NCBI RefSeq assembly: GCF_000375485.1
Contig: NZ_AQXE01000001.1
Coordinates: forward strand, 144,856 to 208,855
Direction of reading: 5' to 3'
DNA length: 64,000 bases
Origin: Desulfovibrio oxyclinae DSM 11498
Lineage (GTDB): Bacteria; Desulfobacterota; Desulfovibrionia; Desulfovibrionales; Desulfovibrionaceae
The translations under genes were made by a program, and so were the position numbers. The notes under the pieces are model-generated. The model was not told the origin of the DNA and ran no database searches. It was given only the letters and a program-made list of their open reading frames with translations. Below are positions 25,053-33,140 of the stretch, piece by piece; position 1 is the first letter of the stretch; every line of letters begins with the position of its first letter.

Positions 25053-25071
25053 TCCTGCATTGCCCGCCACG
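25053..25071 (+). repeat. attR: 19-bp attachment core
   Basis: An exact copy of 15282-15300, here outside any tRNA. It marks the right boundary of the integrated element. Confidence 0.93.
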
Positions 25072-25090
25072 ATTATTATGTTTCTTCAAC

Positions 25091-25117
25091 GCCCTCGAAA
25101 TTCGGGGGCTTTTTTTA
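25091..25117 (+). terminator. Original chromosomal terminator of tRNA-Arg
   Basis: GCCCTCG (25091-25097) pairs with CGGGGGC (25103-25109), with one G-T pair, followed by T7. Before integration it would have lain about 20 bp past the tRNA. It is now 9.8 kb away. Confidence 0.75.
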
Positions 25118-25203
25118 TTGCCTGTCCTTTGAGTTCTTTTTTCGGGCTGGTCCGGGACGATTCTCGCTGGACCTTCATTTCTTGCGGGATTACTGAAAAA
25201 GGC

Positions 25204-26367
25204 ATGGCACAAGTCCACATCAGCAGTCCCCCATATATTCTTCTTGTCGAGCAGGACTATTTCATCATTCCCGAATTGCGCCGGGCCATGGAACGCTTGG
25301 GGGTACCGCATCGGCGCGTTGTTTTTCGGCAGTCTCCGGTTTTTTTGAAGGAGCTGTTCGAAGCGGTTGATTCACGCCGTCCCGACTTCATCCTGACCGT
25401 GAACCATGCCGGCCTTGATGGTGAAGGGCAGGTTCTGGAACTGCTGAGGAGGCGCGGCGTGCTGCTGGCGAGCTGGTTTGTGGACCGTCACGAGATGTAT
25501 ATGCGGGGACCGGTCTCGCCGGATGCGCTGCTGGCAGTTTTTTCGTGGGACCCGCAGGCGCCCAAGAGTATCGCAAGAACTGGCGTGGCGTACTCGGGGT
25601 ATCTTCCTTTGGCAGCGGACCCTGAATGCTTCCGTCAGCCAGTTGAAGAGCTTCGTTGTTCCGGTGTCGGATTCGTGGGGTCTTCATGGACCGGGAAGGT
25701 CGTGGATGTGTTGAAAGCCGGGCGCTATGGCGCAGAGCTGCTGCGCGGCTTCAAACCTCTGGCGGAGAAATGGCTTGAGTCGCCGCAAACTCCGGTATTC
25801 AGCCTTTTGCGAGGCGAAAAGGCGCTTTATGAAATCTGGAAGACACTCTCGGATGAAGCGCGGACCCTCTACATTCGGTTGGTGCAGATGGAGGCTACCC
25901 GAAAGCACAGGGTTCACTTCGTTCGTCAACTCCTTCCGTTCAGGCCTGTGGTGGTCGGAGATGCTTACTGGCGAAAAACGTTGGCTGGCCTTGGCGAGTA
26001 CGAGTGGATGCCGAGGTTGTCCTATCGTGAAGAATTGCCCGGGTTCTATGGTCGCAATGCGGTCAACTTCAATGTGACCAGCCTGCAGTCATATGCCTCG
26101 GTCAATCAGCGAGTGTTCGATGTCCCTGCCTGCGGCGGCTTTCTCCTGACTGATGCAGGAGGAGCGCTGGAGCGTTTGTTTGACCCGGACAAGGAAGTGG
26201 TTTGTTACGATCGGTCCGAGGATGTCGATCCTCAGGTGTCGCGCTGGCTTGAGGACTCGGCAGGCAGGCGCAAGGTGGTCGAGGCGGCCCGTCACAGGAT
26301 TCTTGCCGAGCACACCTACGAGCATCGCTTGGCGGAGATCGCTTCCGTGATGCGAAAAGTTTTTTGA
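25204..26367 (+). CDS. CgeB/DUF3880-type glycosyltransferase
   Basis: A 387-residue cytosolic protein with two Rossmann-like halves. The N-terminal half (ILLVEQDYFIIPELRRAMERLG, DFILTVNHAGLD) and the C-terminal Glyco_trans_1_2-like half (LSYREELPGFYGRNAVNFNVTSLQSYASVNQRVFDVPACGGFLLTD) match the spore-maturation CgeB family of glycosyltransferases. The target is probably a surface or flagellar glycan. The start used is the ATG at 25204. The open frame extends upstream to attR but without a ribosome binding site. Confidence 0.82.
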   Translation: MAQVHISSPPYILLVEQDYFIIPELRRAMERLGVPHRRVVFRQSPVFLKELFEAVDSRRPDFILTVNHAGLDGEGQVLELLRRRGVLLASWFVDRHEMYMRGPVSPDALLAVFSWDPQAPKSIARTGVAYSGYLPLAADPECFRQPVEELRCSGVGFVGSSWTGKVVDVLKAGRYGAELLRGFKPLAEKWLESPQTPVFSLLRGEKALYEIWKTLSDEARTLYIRLVQMEATRKHRVHFVRQLLPFRPVVVGDAYWRKTLAGLGEYEWMPRLSYREELPGFYGRNAVNFNVTSLQSYASVNQRVFDVPACGGFLLTDAGGALERLFDPDKEVVCYDRSEDVDPQVSRWLEDSAGRRKVVEAARHRILAEHTYEHRLAEIASVMRKVF

Positions 26368-26382
26368 GGTCCAGCAGTCGGG

Positions 26383-26538
26383 CTATTCAGGGGTGTCATC
26401 GGAGGACTGCTCATCCTCAAGAGGACCCTGTTCTTTTTCCCGCTTTTTTTCCTGCTTTTTGAGCAGCTTTTCTTCTTTCTTCTTTTTCTTGGCCAGATCT
26501 TTCTGTCGTTTTTCGAACTTGTAATTGCGTTGGGCCAA
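26383..26538 (-). CDS. 51-residue Lys/Glu-rich small protein
   Basis: The TTG start at 26538 follows a perfect GGAGG. The sequence begins AQRNYKFEKRQKDLAKKKKK and ends in an acidic EDEQSSDDTPE tail, a charge-segregated helix. Small proteins starting AQRNYKFEKRQK are known as conserved hypotheticals in many proteobacteria. It runs convergently to the glycosyltransferase. Function unknown. Confidence 0.7.
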   Translation of the reverse strand: MAQRNYKFEKRQKDLAKKKKKEEKLLKKQEKKREKEQGPLEDEQSSDDTPE

Positions 26539-26561
26539 CGAGGCCTCCTGTGTAAAAGGTG

Positions 26562-26598
26562 AAAAAAAGCGCCCGCCTCCCGGATGAGAGACGGGCGC
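26562..26598 (-). terminator. Terminator of the RNA-binding protein gene
   Basis: GCGCCCG (26592-26598 on the minus strand) pairs with CGGGCGC, followed by T7 at 26562-26568. It lies 24 bp past the stop. Confidence 0.82.
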
Positions 26599-26622
26599 CG
26601 GATGCCTTACTGAAGCGAGAAG

Positions 26623-26886
26623 CTACCAGCGCGGGCGCTCGACGCGGGGACGAGCTTCGTTCACTTTGATATTGCGGCCGCCGAAATCCTTGCCGTCAAG
26701 GTTGTCGATGGCTTCCTGCGCGTCGGCGTCGCCCATTTCGACGAAACCGAAGCCACGGGGGCGGCCGGTTTCACGGTCCTCGATGAGATTGACGGAGTTG
26801 ACTTCGCCGTAGGTCTGGAACGCGGCGCGAACTTCGTCTTCGGTCATGGACCAGGGCAGATTGCCGACATAGAGCTTCTTGGACAT
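26623..26886 (-). CDS. RRM-type RNA-binding protein
   Basis: An 87-residue single RNA-recognition-motif protein. RNP2 is KLYVGNLPW and RNP1 is RGFGFVEM, followed by a short basic tail (EARPRVERPRW). The start is the ATG at 26886 (MSKKLYVGN). Such small glycine-poor RRM proteins are common in delta-proteobacteria and cyanobacteria, often stress or cold responsive. The long structured leader fits post-transcriptional control. Confidence 0.92.
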   Translation of the reverse strand: MSKKLYVGNLPWSMTEDEVRAAFQTYGEVNSVNLIEDRETGRPRGFGFVEMGDADAQEAIDNLDGKDFGGRNIKVNEARPRVERPRW

Positions 26887-26946
26887 GTACTGTTCTCCTA
26901 GAACAAGAGTGATGATGCAATGGCGCCCGTGCGCCAATAATAATAA

Positions 26947-26979
26947 AGGAGCAGCAAGCAAGATGCTTTCGCTGCTCCT
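26947..26979 (-). promoter_or_regulatory. Leader hairpin of the RRM gene with U-rich tail
   Basis: AGGAGCAGC (26971-26979 read on the minus strand) pairs perfectly with GCTGCTCCT (26947-26955) across a 15-bp loop. TTTATTATTATT follows about 50 bp before the start codon. It looks like an attenuator. No gene lies upstream that it could simply terminate. Confidence 0.55.
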
Positions 26980-27350
26980 GAATGTACCTGTTTTCTTCAA
27001 ACCAGCGCTGGCCAACATTCGGACCGCGCCTCCACGGGTGCCGCTGGTGTGTGTCAGAGGGGACAGTCGGTTAAATGTGAAGCTGTGTCAAGAACTATTT
27101 TTGAAAAGAATTATAATGCGGATATTGAGCCTCTTGTTTGAAGCTTCCAAAATCAGAAATAATTACGATAATTCTTTTTTAAAAAATTCAAATTAAAATG
27201 CAATTACTCGACAAGTGTGTTTTTTGGTTGTGTATTGTGTATGAAATCTCCTGTTCGTTGTTTTTGTGGGTGAGTAATTCGTTTCATTTTTTATGAAGAG
27301 TTGCATTCGAGTGTTGTGGTTATATCAGCCAAGTGTGTCACAATAAAAGC
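26980..27350. other. AT-rich intergenic region
   Basis: About 370 bp, much richer in A and T than its surroundings from 27060 on. It must hold the divergent promoters of the RRM gene (minus) and the Cys-cluster gene (plus). I see no gene or tRNA in it. Confidence 0.55.
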
Positions 27351-28124
27351 ATGAGCGATTGCTCATCTGTTGAGGTCGATAAGTTCATGCTTGAAATCCG
27401 TCGAGATTCTGTGCCAAAAGGTAGCCCCGCTCATGTGGATGAGTGGTGTAACAGTGAAATGCACATCCCGATGGAGGCTTGCATCCCTACCTGGAACGAT
27501 AAGAACAATGCCACGGATTTCGTTGCTGAAAAGCTCGGCAATGATCTGTCTGAACCATCACTGGTGGCCGTGACCGAGGCTTTGCACAGTGAGGTTTTGC
27601 TTGGAACTCCCCGGGATGCGGCCTGTGGCGCGGGGTGTCATTACTGTTGCCACATCATTGTGCATGCGAGCATTCCGGAAACGATCAAGGTTGCTTGCGG
27701 TGTGGACCGCTCCATCTTCAACCGAGTGCATGACCAGCTGGACGCCTTGAGCCGGGACGAATGGATTTCCTACAAGAATCACTGGGTGGAGAATCAGATT
27801 CCATGCCCGTTCCTGCTGGACGGAAACTGCTCGGTGTATGAATGTCGCCCCAGTGTCTGCCGAGGGCAGTATTCACTGAACGCGAATGAATGCATCGATG
27901 CCTACCACTCCTGCGATCCCGAGTCATCGGTGACGAATTTCTTCAACCACAAGCGGGTCAGCGCCATTCCTCGCGATGCGTTGGTGGACGGGTGCGCCGC
28001 TGTAGGGCTTCATTCTTATCTGGTGATAATGCCGCTGGCGGTGCGCATCCTGCTCAAGGAGAAGGATGCGGTGCCGCGTTGGCTTGCCGGTGAGGATGTT
28101 TTTCGCGAAGCCTGCGCCCACTGA
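27351..28124 (+). CDS. YkgJ-family Cys-cluster protein (zinc/iron-chelating)
   Basis: A 257-residue protein of the CxxCxxCC family. CGAGCHYCC (about residue 90), CPFLLDGNCSVYECRPSVCRG (about 150-170) and a later Cys give the metal-binding set of this family, thought to bind iron-sulfur or zinc. ATG at 27351 (MSDCSSVEV) is chosen. An in-frame ATG at 27333 is possible, and neither has a clear ribosome binding site. The function in the cell is unknown. Confidence 0.8.
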   Translation: MSDCSSVEVDKFMLEIRRDSVPKGSPAHVDEWCNSEMHIPMEACIPTWNDKNNATDFVAEKLGNDLSEPSLVAVTEALHSEVLLGTPRDAACGAGCHYCCHIIVHASIPETIKVACGVDRSIFNRVHDQLDALSRDEWISYKNHWVENQIPCPFLLDGNCSVYECRPSVCRGQYSLNANECIDAYHSCDPESSVTNFFNHKRVSAIPRDALVDGCAAVGLHSYLVIMPLAVRILLKEKDAVPRWLAGEDVFREACAH

Positions 28125-28140
28125 GTATATAATGAACAAG

Positions 28141-28162
28141 ATCCGCTCCGAGCGGGTTTTTC
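28141..28162 (+). terminator. Short terminator after the Cys-cluster gene
   Basis: CCGCT-CCG-AGCGG is followed by a G and T5, 17 bp after the stop. Confidence 0.6.
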
Positions 28163-28182
28163 ATTGGATCCTGAACGAAAGA

Positions 28183-28212
28183 AGCCTCCAGTCGAAACTG
28201 GAGGCTTTTGCT
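28183..28212. terminator. Terminator of tRNA-Val (bidirectional shape)
   Basis: A perfect 10-bp stem (28183-28192 with 28197-28206, CGAA loop) with T-rich ends on both strands. It lies 8 bp past the tRNA-Val 3' end. Confidence 0.8.
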
Positions 28213-28219
28213 TTCGTGG

Positions 28220-28296
<77 letters not shown>

Positions 28297-28356
28297 ACGG
28301 CGGAGAAGACTTATACGTTCAGCGATGCTGCTTTGCAAGCCCTTTTTTGATTTTTT

Positions 28357-30456
28357 TCATGTTTCCGCCCTTGGCGGATCGCATGATTCACAGTCGTCGC
28401 CGGACCTGTGGTAGCAGGTGAGTCCGCAGCGCATGCAGCGGCACATTTCATACTTTGCCTGCTCCGTATCCAGCGCACCCTCCACTTCGGAAAAGGTGCA
28501 TACGCGCTCTTCGCCATGGCAAAGGTGAGGCATCTTGGAACGGTGTCTGACGTTGACGTTGTGCACGTCCTTGAAGATCGTATAGGGAATCATTCCGCGC
28601 TGTTTTCTCTTGGGCACGAGAAGCGCGTCTTCGGTCAGCAACTGGTGGATGCTCCGTGCGGCCTTGCGGCCCTCCCCGAGCGCGGAGATGACGAGATCCG
28701 GCCCGAGGTGCGCGTCCCCGCCGACAAAAACGTTGGGCACGGCGGTTTGCAACGTGTCCGGATCTGCTGCAAGGGTGCGCCATTTGGTGGATTCTATGGA
28801 GCATTGTCCTTCGTCATCATACAGACATTCCAGTTCTGGGCGTTGGCCGATGGCCAGAAGAACCATATCGCACTCGATGCGGCTTTCGGAACCTTCTACC
28901 GGAACAGGCTTTCTACGGCCGGAAGCATCCGGCTCGCCGAGTTCGTTTCGGGTGAATTCCAGGTGAGTGACCCGGCCTTCGTCATTGGCGATGAACCGTT
29001 TTGGGGTCGCGAGCATCTGGAATTTGATGCCCTCGTCCTCGCAGGCCTGAACCTCTTCGACATTGGCGGGCATCTCCTCACGCGTGCGGCGATAGACCAT
29101 GGTGACCTCCGCGCCGAGCCGCAAACTGGTCCGGGCGCTGTCCACTGCGGTGTTGCCGCCGCCGATGACAACGACCTTTTTGCCAACTTTGCCCGGCACG
29201 CCAAGGCCGACCTTGGTCAGGAATTCCGTGCCGCCCTCGACCCCTTTCGCGTCCGCTCCCTCAATGGGCAGCTGACCGCTGATCCATGCTCCGATGCCGA
29301 GGAACACAGCTTCATAGCCCTGTTCTTCCAGTGAAGGCAGCGAAATGTCCCGGCCGAACTTGGTCTCCGTCATCACGTCGATGCCGAGATCAAGGATGCC
29401 TTCAATCTCCCAGTCGAGCACGGACTTTGGAAGGCGATACTCGGGAATCCCGTATCGCAACTGGCCGCCGATCTTGGGCATCGAGTCGAAAATCGTGGGG
29501 GAGTGGCCCAATCTGCGCAGGAAGTATGCGCAGGATATCCCTGCCGGGCCGCCGCCGATGACGGCCACCTTGCGCCCCGTTTCAGGCAGGCACTCGATGG
29601 GCTGGCGCTCACCGGAGTTCATCTCCCAGTCCGCAATGTAGCGTTTGATCATGTTGATGCCGATGGGCTCCTCGACATGCTGTCTGCGGCATTCCTTTTC
29701 GCAGGGGCGTGGGCAGACGCGGCCGATGGAGAGCGGCATGGGGATGCGTTCGCGGATGGTGGCCAGAGCACCGGCCATGTCGCCCCGACTGGCCTGCTCG
29801 ATGTAGCGGGGAATATTGATTTCACCGGGGCACCGCTGGCGGCACGGGGCGAGACAGTCGGTCTCCAGATTGAGGTGGATCATTTTTGAGGACAGGCTCA
29901 CCAAAGAAATGACGCCACGGGGGCAGGCCACCACGCATCCGTTGCAGGCCACGCAGCGTTCTGGGTTGACCACGGGGTAGCCGTTCGGTCCCATGCGGAT
30001 GGCGTCGAAAGCGCAGGCGTCCACGCAGGAGCCGTAGCCGAGGCAGCCCTCGGGGCACATTTTGGAGCCGGTGTAGAGCATGGCCTGTGCGCGGCAGTCG
30101 CTGACGCCCTCGTATCCGTAAACATCCTCTGCGCGGTCGCCGCCAGTGCAGTCCACGAAGGCGAGCTTCGGCTCCGCGACTTTCAGTTCGATGCCCATGA
30201 CCCGCGCGACGTTTTTTGCCACCTCCGGTCCGCCGATGACGCAGACGTCGGATCCGGCTTCGCCCTTGACCACCCCGTTTGCCGCGCCGTTGCAGCCCGG
30301 ATAGCCGCATGCGCCGCAGTTGGCGCCTGCAAGGACGCGTTCCACCTTGGCGATGCGAGGGTCTTCGTAAACATAGAGAACCTTGGAGGCCACCGCGAGG
30401 ATGACAGCCGCCGTGAATCCGATGCCGAGAAGGACGAGAACCGAGGATGCAATCAT
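28357..30456 (-). CDS. rnfB: RnfB fused to a GltD-like NAD(P)/FAD oxidoreductase (Rnf operon 1)
   Basis: The ferredoxin-accepting subunit of the ion-pumping Rnf complex. Residues 1-30 are a membrane anchor. The 4Fe-4S binding ANCGACGYPGC lies near 45-55, and two ferredoxin clusters near 135-180 (CVACNGCVVACP). From about 200 on it is a GltD-like module: CxxxCxxxCP clusters, VAVIGGGPAGISCAYF (first Rossmann), VVVIGGGNTAVDSARTSLRLG (second) with YRRTREEMPA. A C-terminal Cys4 segment (CRCMRCGLTC) ends it. RnfB in most bacteria is 190-330 residues. This fusion is typical of Desulfovibrio. Last gene of operon 1. Confidence 0.93.
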   Translation of the reverse strand: MIASSVLVLLGIGFTAAVILAVASKVLYVYEDPRIAKVERVLAGANCGACGYPGCNGAANGVVKGEAGSDVCVIGGPEVAKNVARVMGIELKVAEPKLAFVDCTGGDRAEDVYGYEGVSDCRAQAMLYTGSKMCPEGCLGYGSCVDACAFDAIRMGPNGYPVVNPERCVACNGCVVACPRGVISLVSLSSKMIHLNLETDCLAPCRQRCPGEINIPRYIEQASRGDMAGALATIRERIPMPLSIGRVCPRPCEKECRRQHVEEPIGINMIKRYIADWEMNSGERQPIECLPETGRKVAVIGGGPAGISCAYFLRRLGHSPTIFDSMPKIGGQLRYGIPEYRLPKSVLDWEIEGILDLGIDVMTETKFGRDISLPSLEEQGYEAVFLGIGAWISGQLPIEGADAKGVEGGTEFLTKVGLGVPGKVGKKVVVIGGGNTAVDSARTSLRLGAEVTMVYRRTREEMPANVEEVQACEDEGIKFQMLATPKRFIANDEGRVTHLEFTRNELGEPDASGRRKPVPVEGSESRIECDMVLLAIGQRPELECLYDDEGQCSIESTKWRTLAADPDTLQTAVPNVFVGGDAHLGPDLVISALGEGRKAARSIHQLLTEDALLVPKRKQRGMIPYTIFKDVHNVNVRHRSKMPHLCHGEERVCTFSEVEGALDTEQAKYEMCRCMRCGLTCYHRSGDDCESCDPPRAET

Positions 30457-30468
30457 GCCGTTACCGTA

Positions 30469-30828
30469 TCATTGGGGTTTGGCCGAGGCGAGGTCGCCTG
30501 TCGGCTCCGTTCCAGAAGCGGTGAAGCAGATGCTCACCGTACGCAGATTGGAACGGGTGCGGTGAAGGGTGCCGCACGGGACGACCAGCAGATCGCCCGG
30601 GCCGAGTGTTTCCGTGCGGTCTTCGAAATCCACTTCAAGACACCCCTGAATAACGTAGAAAGCCTCGTCGGAATCGTTGTGGGTGTGCCAGTGGAATTCG
30701 CGTTGCAGAATGCTCACACGAATGTCCTGATCATTGATGGTCGCGACCCGCAGGCTTTTCCAGTCTTCCTCGACCTTGTTCGTCAGCTCCAGAAGGCTGA
30801 CCTTTGAAAGCCTTCCCTTTGGCTTCAT
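30469..30828 (-). CDS. Cupin-domain protein inside Rnf operon 1
   Basis: A 119-residue single cupin barrel. The metal ligands are recognisable in HWHTHNDSDEAFYVIQG (His-X-His...Glu) and GDLLVVPCGTLHRT (His). It lies 9 bp after rnfA and 12 bp before rnfB, so it is part of the operon. The substrate is unknown. Cupins of this size may be isomerases, dioxygenases or small-molecule sensors. It is not a known Rnf component. Confidence 0.85.
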   Translation of the reverse strand: MKPKGRLSKVSLLELTNKVEEDWKSLRVATINDQDIRVSILQREFHWHTHNDSDEAFYVIQGCLEVDFEDRTETLGPGDLLVVPCGTLHRTRSNLRTVSICFTASGTEPTGDLASAKPQ

Positions 30829-30837
30829 GCCTACCTC

Positions 30838-31410
30838 CTAGCCCATTCCCTTGAACGCGAAGAAACCGAGCGACATGAGCCCGGCCATGATCAGCGCCAT
30901 GGGGGTGCCTTTCAACGCTATGGGGACCCTTGCCATTTCGATGCGTTCGCGGATGCTTGCCAGCACCACGAGCGCAAGCAGAAAGCCGACGCCCGCAGCC
31001 GTGGAATACACCACCGTCTGCAACAGCGAGAACTCTTCCCGCTGGCAGATGATGGCGATGCCGAGCACGGCGCAGTTAGTGGTGATAAGCGGCAGGAAGA
31101 TGCCGAGGGATTTGTAGAGCGGCGGGACCATCTTCTTGAGGAACATCTCCACGAACTGCACCAGCGAGGCGATGACCAGAATGAAGGCGATGGTCTGGAG
31201 ATACCCGAGATTGTACGGCACGAGCAGATGCTTTTGCACCAGCCACGTAATGGCCGCGGCGAGCACCGCCACGAAGACCACGGCGAAGCCCATGCCCAAG
31301 GCCACCCCGGTCTCCTTGGAGGTGCCGATGAACGGACAGTTTCCGAGATATTGGGCCAGGACGATGTTGTTGACGAATATCGCCCCGATCACCAGCACGA
31401 AGTAATCCAT
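30838..31410 (-). CDS. rnfA: RnfA, membrane subunit of Rnf complex 1
   Basis: A 190-residue integral membrane protein with six helices, homologous to RnfE and NqrE. It shows the family's FVNNIVLAQYLGNCPFIGTSK and LPLITTNCAVLG, the two half-helix motifs whose cysteines hold the iron-sulfur centre in the membrane. 15 bp separate it from the DUF2059 gene upstream. Confidence 0.96.
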   Translation of the reverse strand: MDYFVLVIGAIFVNNIVLAQYLGNCPFIGTSKETGVALGMGFAVVFVAVLAAAITWLVQKHLLVPYNLGYLQTIAFILVIASLVQFVEMFLKKMVPPLYKSLGIFLPLITTNCAVLGIAIICQREEFSLLQTVVYSTAAGVGFLLALVVLASIRERIEMARVPIALKGTPMALIMAGLMSLGFFAFKGMG

Positions 31411-31425
31411 GCCGCTCCTTTTAGG

Positions 31426-31944
31426 TTAATATTCTATTCCGAGCTCCTCGCAACGCTGACGGATGCGTTCCATTGTCGCCGTCATGAGCGGCGCGCTCAC
31501 CCGCTGCATTTCCTCGGCCATCTGACGGTACATCTTTCCCTGAAGGGTCACCTGCTTGCGCCAGACCGGAGATTCGTAAATCTCGATGAGCTTTTCTATC
31601 TCCTGCGTGGTGAAGTTGCGGTCGTACATGTCGGTGAGCATATCCATGGTCACGTCCATGAGCTGGTTGAACAGTGACTGCACTTCCTTGTTGATGGCTT
31701 CTCTGGCCTCCTCGCTCAGGTCGGGATGCGTCCGGCGGATTTTGGCCATGACGCCGTCGATGTTCGGCCCGACAAGCGAAGGAAGGGAATTGGTCACGCC
31801 GTTGAGTTCAAGCATGTGGACGATCTTTTCGCGTTTGTCCTTGTCGGTGCCGGAGTCGGTGGTCGCATGAGAGGGAGTCGCGAATACCAGTGCGAGCAGG
31901 ACCGCCATGGCGGCGGCGAAGTGGGTGCGGGGGTTACGGAGCAA
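31426..31944 (-). CDS. DUF2059 exported protein (second copy) in Rnf operon 1
   Basis: A 172-residue protein from TTG at 31944, with AGGAGG 6 bp upstream. A signal peptide (LRNPRTHFAAAMAVLLALVFATPSHA) and helical DUF2059 body follow (ELNGVTNSLPSLVGPNIDGVMAKIRRT, YDRNFTTQEIEKLIEIYESPVWRKQVTLQGKMYRQMAEEM). DUF2059 proteins are periplasmic and of unknown function. It overlaps the preceding DUF2059 gene by 11 bp. It is probably a periplasmic assembly or stabilising factor for Rnf, by context. Confidence 0.85.
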   Translation of the reverse strand: MLRNPRTHFAAAMAVLLALVFATPSHATTDSGTDKDKREKIVHMLELNGVTNSLPSLVGPNIDGVMAKIRRTHPDLSEEAREAINKEVQSLFNQLMDVTMDMLTDMYDRNFTTQEIEKLIEIYESPVWRKQVTLQGKMYRQMAEEMQRVSAPLMTATMERIRQRCEELGIEY

Positions 31945-32449
31945 GGCCTTCCTCCTGAAGTCTGTTTTGGATTCGTTGGTCCGCCTGCTGGGCAAAGGCG
32001 TTTGCCCAGCCGCGGGCGAGTATCATTCCTTCCTGTGAAATCTCCTGTCGTTTGCCGCGGAGCTTTGTCCAGGTGGGGGACGAGTAGAACTGTAGCAGGA
32101 CATTCACGTCCCGTTGTGTCAGGTGCGGCAGCCACGCTTCGGCCATCATGTCGGCCAGTTTCGGCAGGGCGCTGTTCAGTTCGGCCTGCATCTCCTGCTG
32201 GACGATCTCGGCCACGCGCTCCGCCCTGTCGGGATTGGCCTCGGAGTATCGCTCCTTGGCCATGGCGTGCATTTTGCGCACGATGAGCCGCACGTTGTCC
32301 AGTTCGCCCGAGAGTTGCAGGATGCGGATCACGTCCTGCCGGTCAGGCGTGTTGGCGCCGTCGGCATCCACCTCCGCCGCCTGGAGCGGCAGCGGGGCAA
32401 GGCAGAGCGCCAGAAAGAGAGCCGTAAAGACGAAAATCGGTTGTTTCAT
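31934..32449 (-). CDS. DUF2059-like exported protein (first copy) in Rnf operon 1
   Basis: A 171-residue protein. The signal peptide is MKQPIFVFTALFLALCLAPLPLQA. The mature part has the same helical layout as its neighbour (RILQLSGELDNVRLIVRKMHAM, LTQRDVNVLLQFYSSPTWTKLRGKRQEI), so the two are tandem paralogues with strong divergence. It starts 7 bp after rnfE. The two probably form a heterodimer, which is inferred. Confidence 0.82.
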   Translation of the reverse strand: MKQPIFVFTALFLALCLAPLPLQAAEVDADGANTPDRQDVIRILQLSGELDNVRLIVRKMHAMAKERYSEANPDRAERVAEIVQQEMQAELNSALPKLADMMAEAWLPHLTQRDVNVLLQFYSSPTWTKLRGKRQEISQEGMILARGWANAFAQQADQRIQNRLQEEGLAP

Positions 32450-32456
32450 GCGTGTC

Positions 32457-33131
32457 CTATCTGACCTGCTTGTTGCACATGCCGCAGGTCTTGCAGTCGT
32501 GTTTGGGGCCTTCCACGGCATCCAGCCCGCGAATGCCGCGCTGCCAGTTGGTCAGCGTATTCATGGCCCCCAGTACCAGCCCGAGGCACACGAATGCGCC
32601 CGGAGCCTCGATCATGAAGGAAAACGGTTCGAAGCCGCTCCACATGACGTCATTGCCGAAAAGGGTTCCGTAGCCGAAAGTTTCCCGGAGCGCACCAAGA
32701 AAGGTCAGGGACGCCGCGAATCCGAGGCCCATGCCGAAGCCGTCGGCTGCGGAATAGAGTACGGTGTTGCGCGATGCGAACGCCTCGGCCCGGCCAAGGA
32801 TGATGCAGTTGACCACGATCAGCGGCACGAAGATGCCGAGCTGTTGGTAGAGCGGGTAGGCAAAGGCCTGCATGAGCAACTCCACGCAGACCACCAGTGA
32901 TGCCGCCACCACGATGAAACAGGCGATGCGCACTTTGTCCGGGATGAAATTCCTGAGCATGGAAACGAAGACGTTGGACATGGTCAGCACGAAGATGACG
33001 GCCAGCCCCATGCCGAGGCCGTTGTCCGCCGTCTTGGTCACCGCCAGCGTGGGGCAGAGGCCCAGAACCACCCGGAACGGCGGAAGTTCGTCCCAGAGTC
33101 CTTTCGAGAATTCCTGCCAGAGTGTACCCAT
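32457..33131 (-). CDS. rnfE: RnfE, membrane subunit of Rnf complex 1
   Basis: A 224-residue six-helix subunit paired with RnfA. It opens GTLWQEFSKGLWDELPPFRVVLGLCPTLAVT, the standard RnfE start, with the second half-helix cysteine in VPLIVVNCIILGRAEAFA. It ends in a Cys-rich tail (HDCKTCGMCNKQVR), which may bind a metal or iron-sulfur centre. The tail is shared with RnfE2 and is not present in the classical RnfE of Vibrio-type complexes. Confidence 0.95.
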   Translation of the reverse strand: MGTLWQEFSKGLWDELPPFRVVLGLCPTLAVTKTADNGLGMGLAVIFVLTMSNVFVSMLRNFIPDKVRIACFIVVAASLVVCVELLMQAFAYPLYQQLGIFVPLIVVNCIILGRAEAFASRNTVLYSAADGFGMGLGFAASLTFLGALRETFGYGTLFGNDVMWSGFEPFSFMIEAPGAFVCLGLVLGAMNTLTNWQRGIRGLDAVEGPKHDCKTCGMCNKQVR

Positions 33132-33140
33132 GCGATTCTC

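Larger units (their letters stand above)
15282..25071. mobile_element. Integrated PICI-like phage satellite in tRNA-Arg (9.8 kb)
   Basis: The region is bounded by a 19-bp direct repeat of the tRNA 3' end. It encodes, in order, an integrase, HigBA, an orphan cargo protein, AlpA, a small protein, a DUF927 primase-helicase, a TubC-N-like protein, an ERCC4 nuclease, an HTH protein, a P27 small terminase and four small proteins. All genes point the same way. Small terminase without large terminase, portal, capsid or tail genes is the hallmark of phage-inducible chromosomal islands, which steer a helper phage's packaging. A decayed prophage is the alternative, but the frames are intact and tightly packed, which argues against decay. 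Confidence 0.8.

Noticed and set aside
15282..25071. Complete prophage or ICE
   Set aside because: No head, tail, lysis, relaxase or mating genes; only an orphan small terminase.
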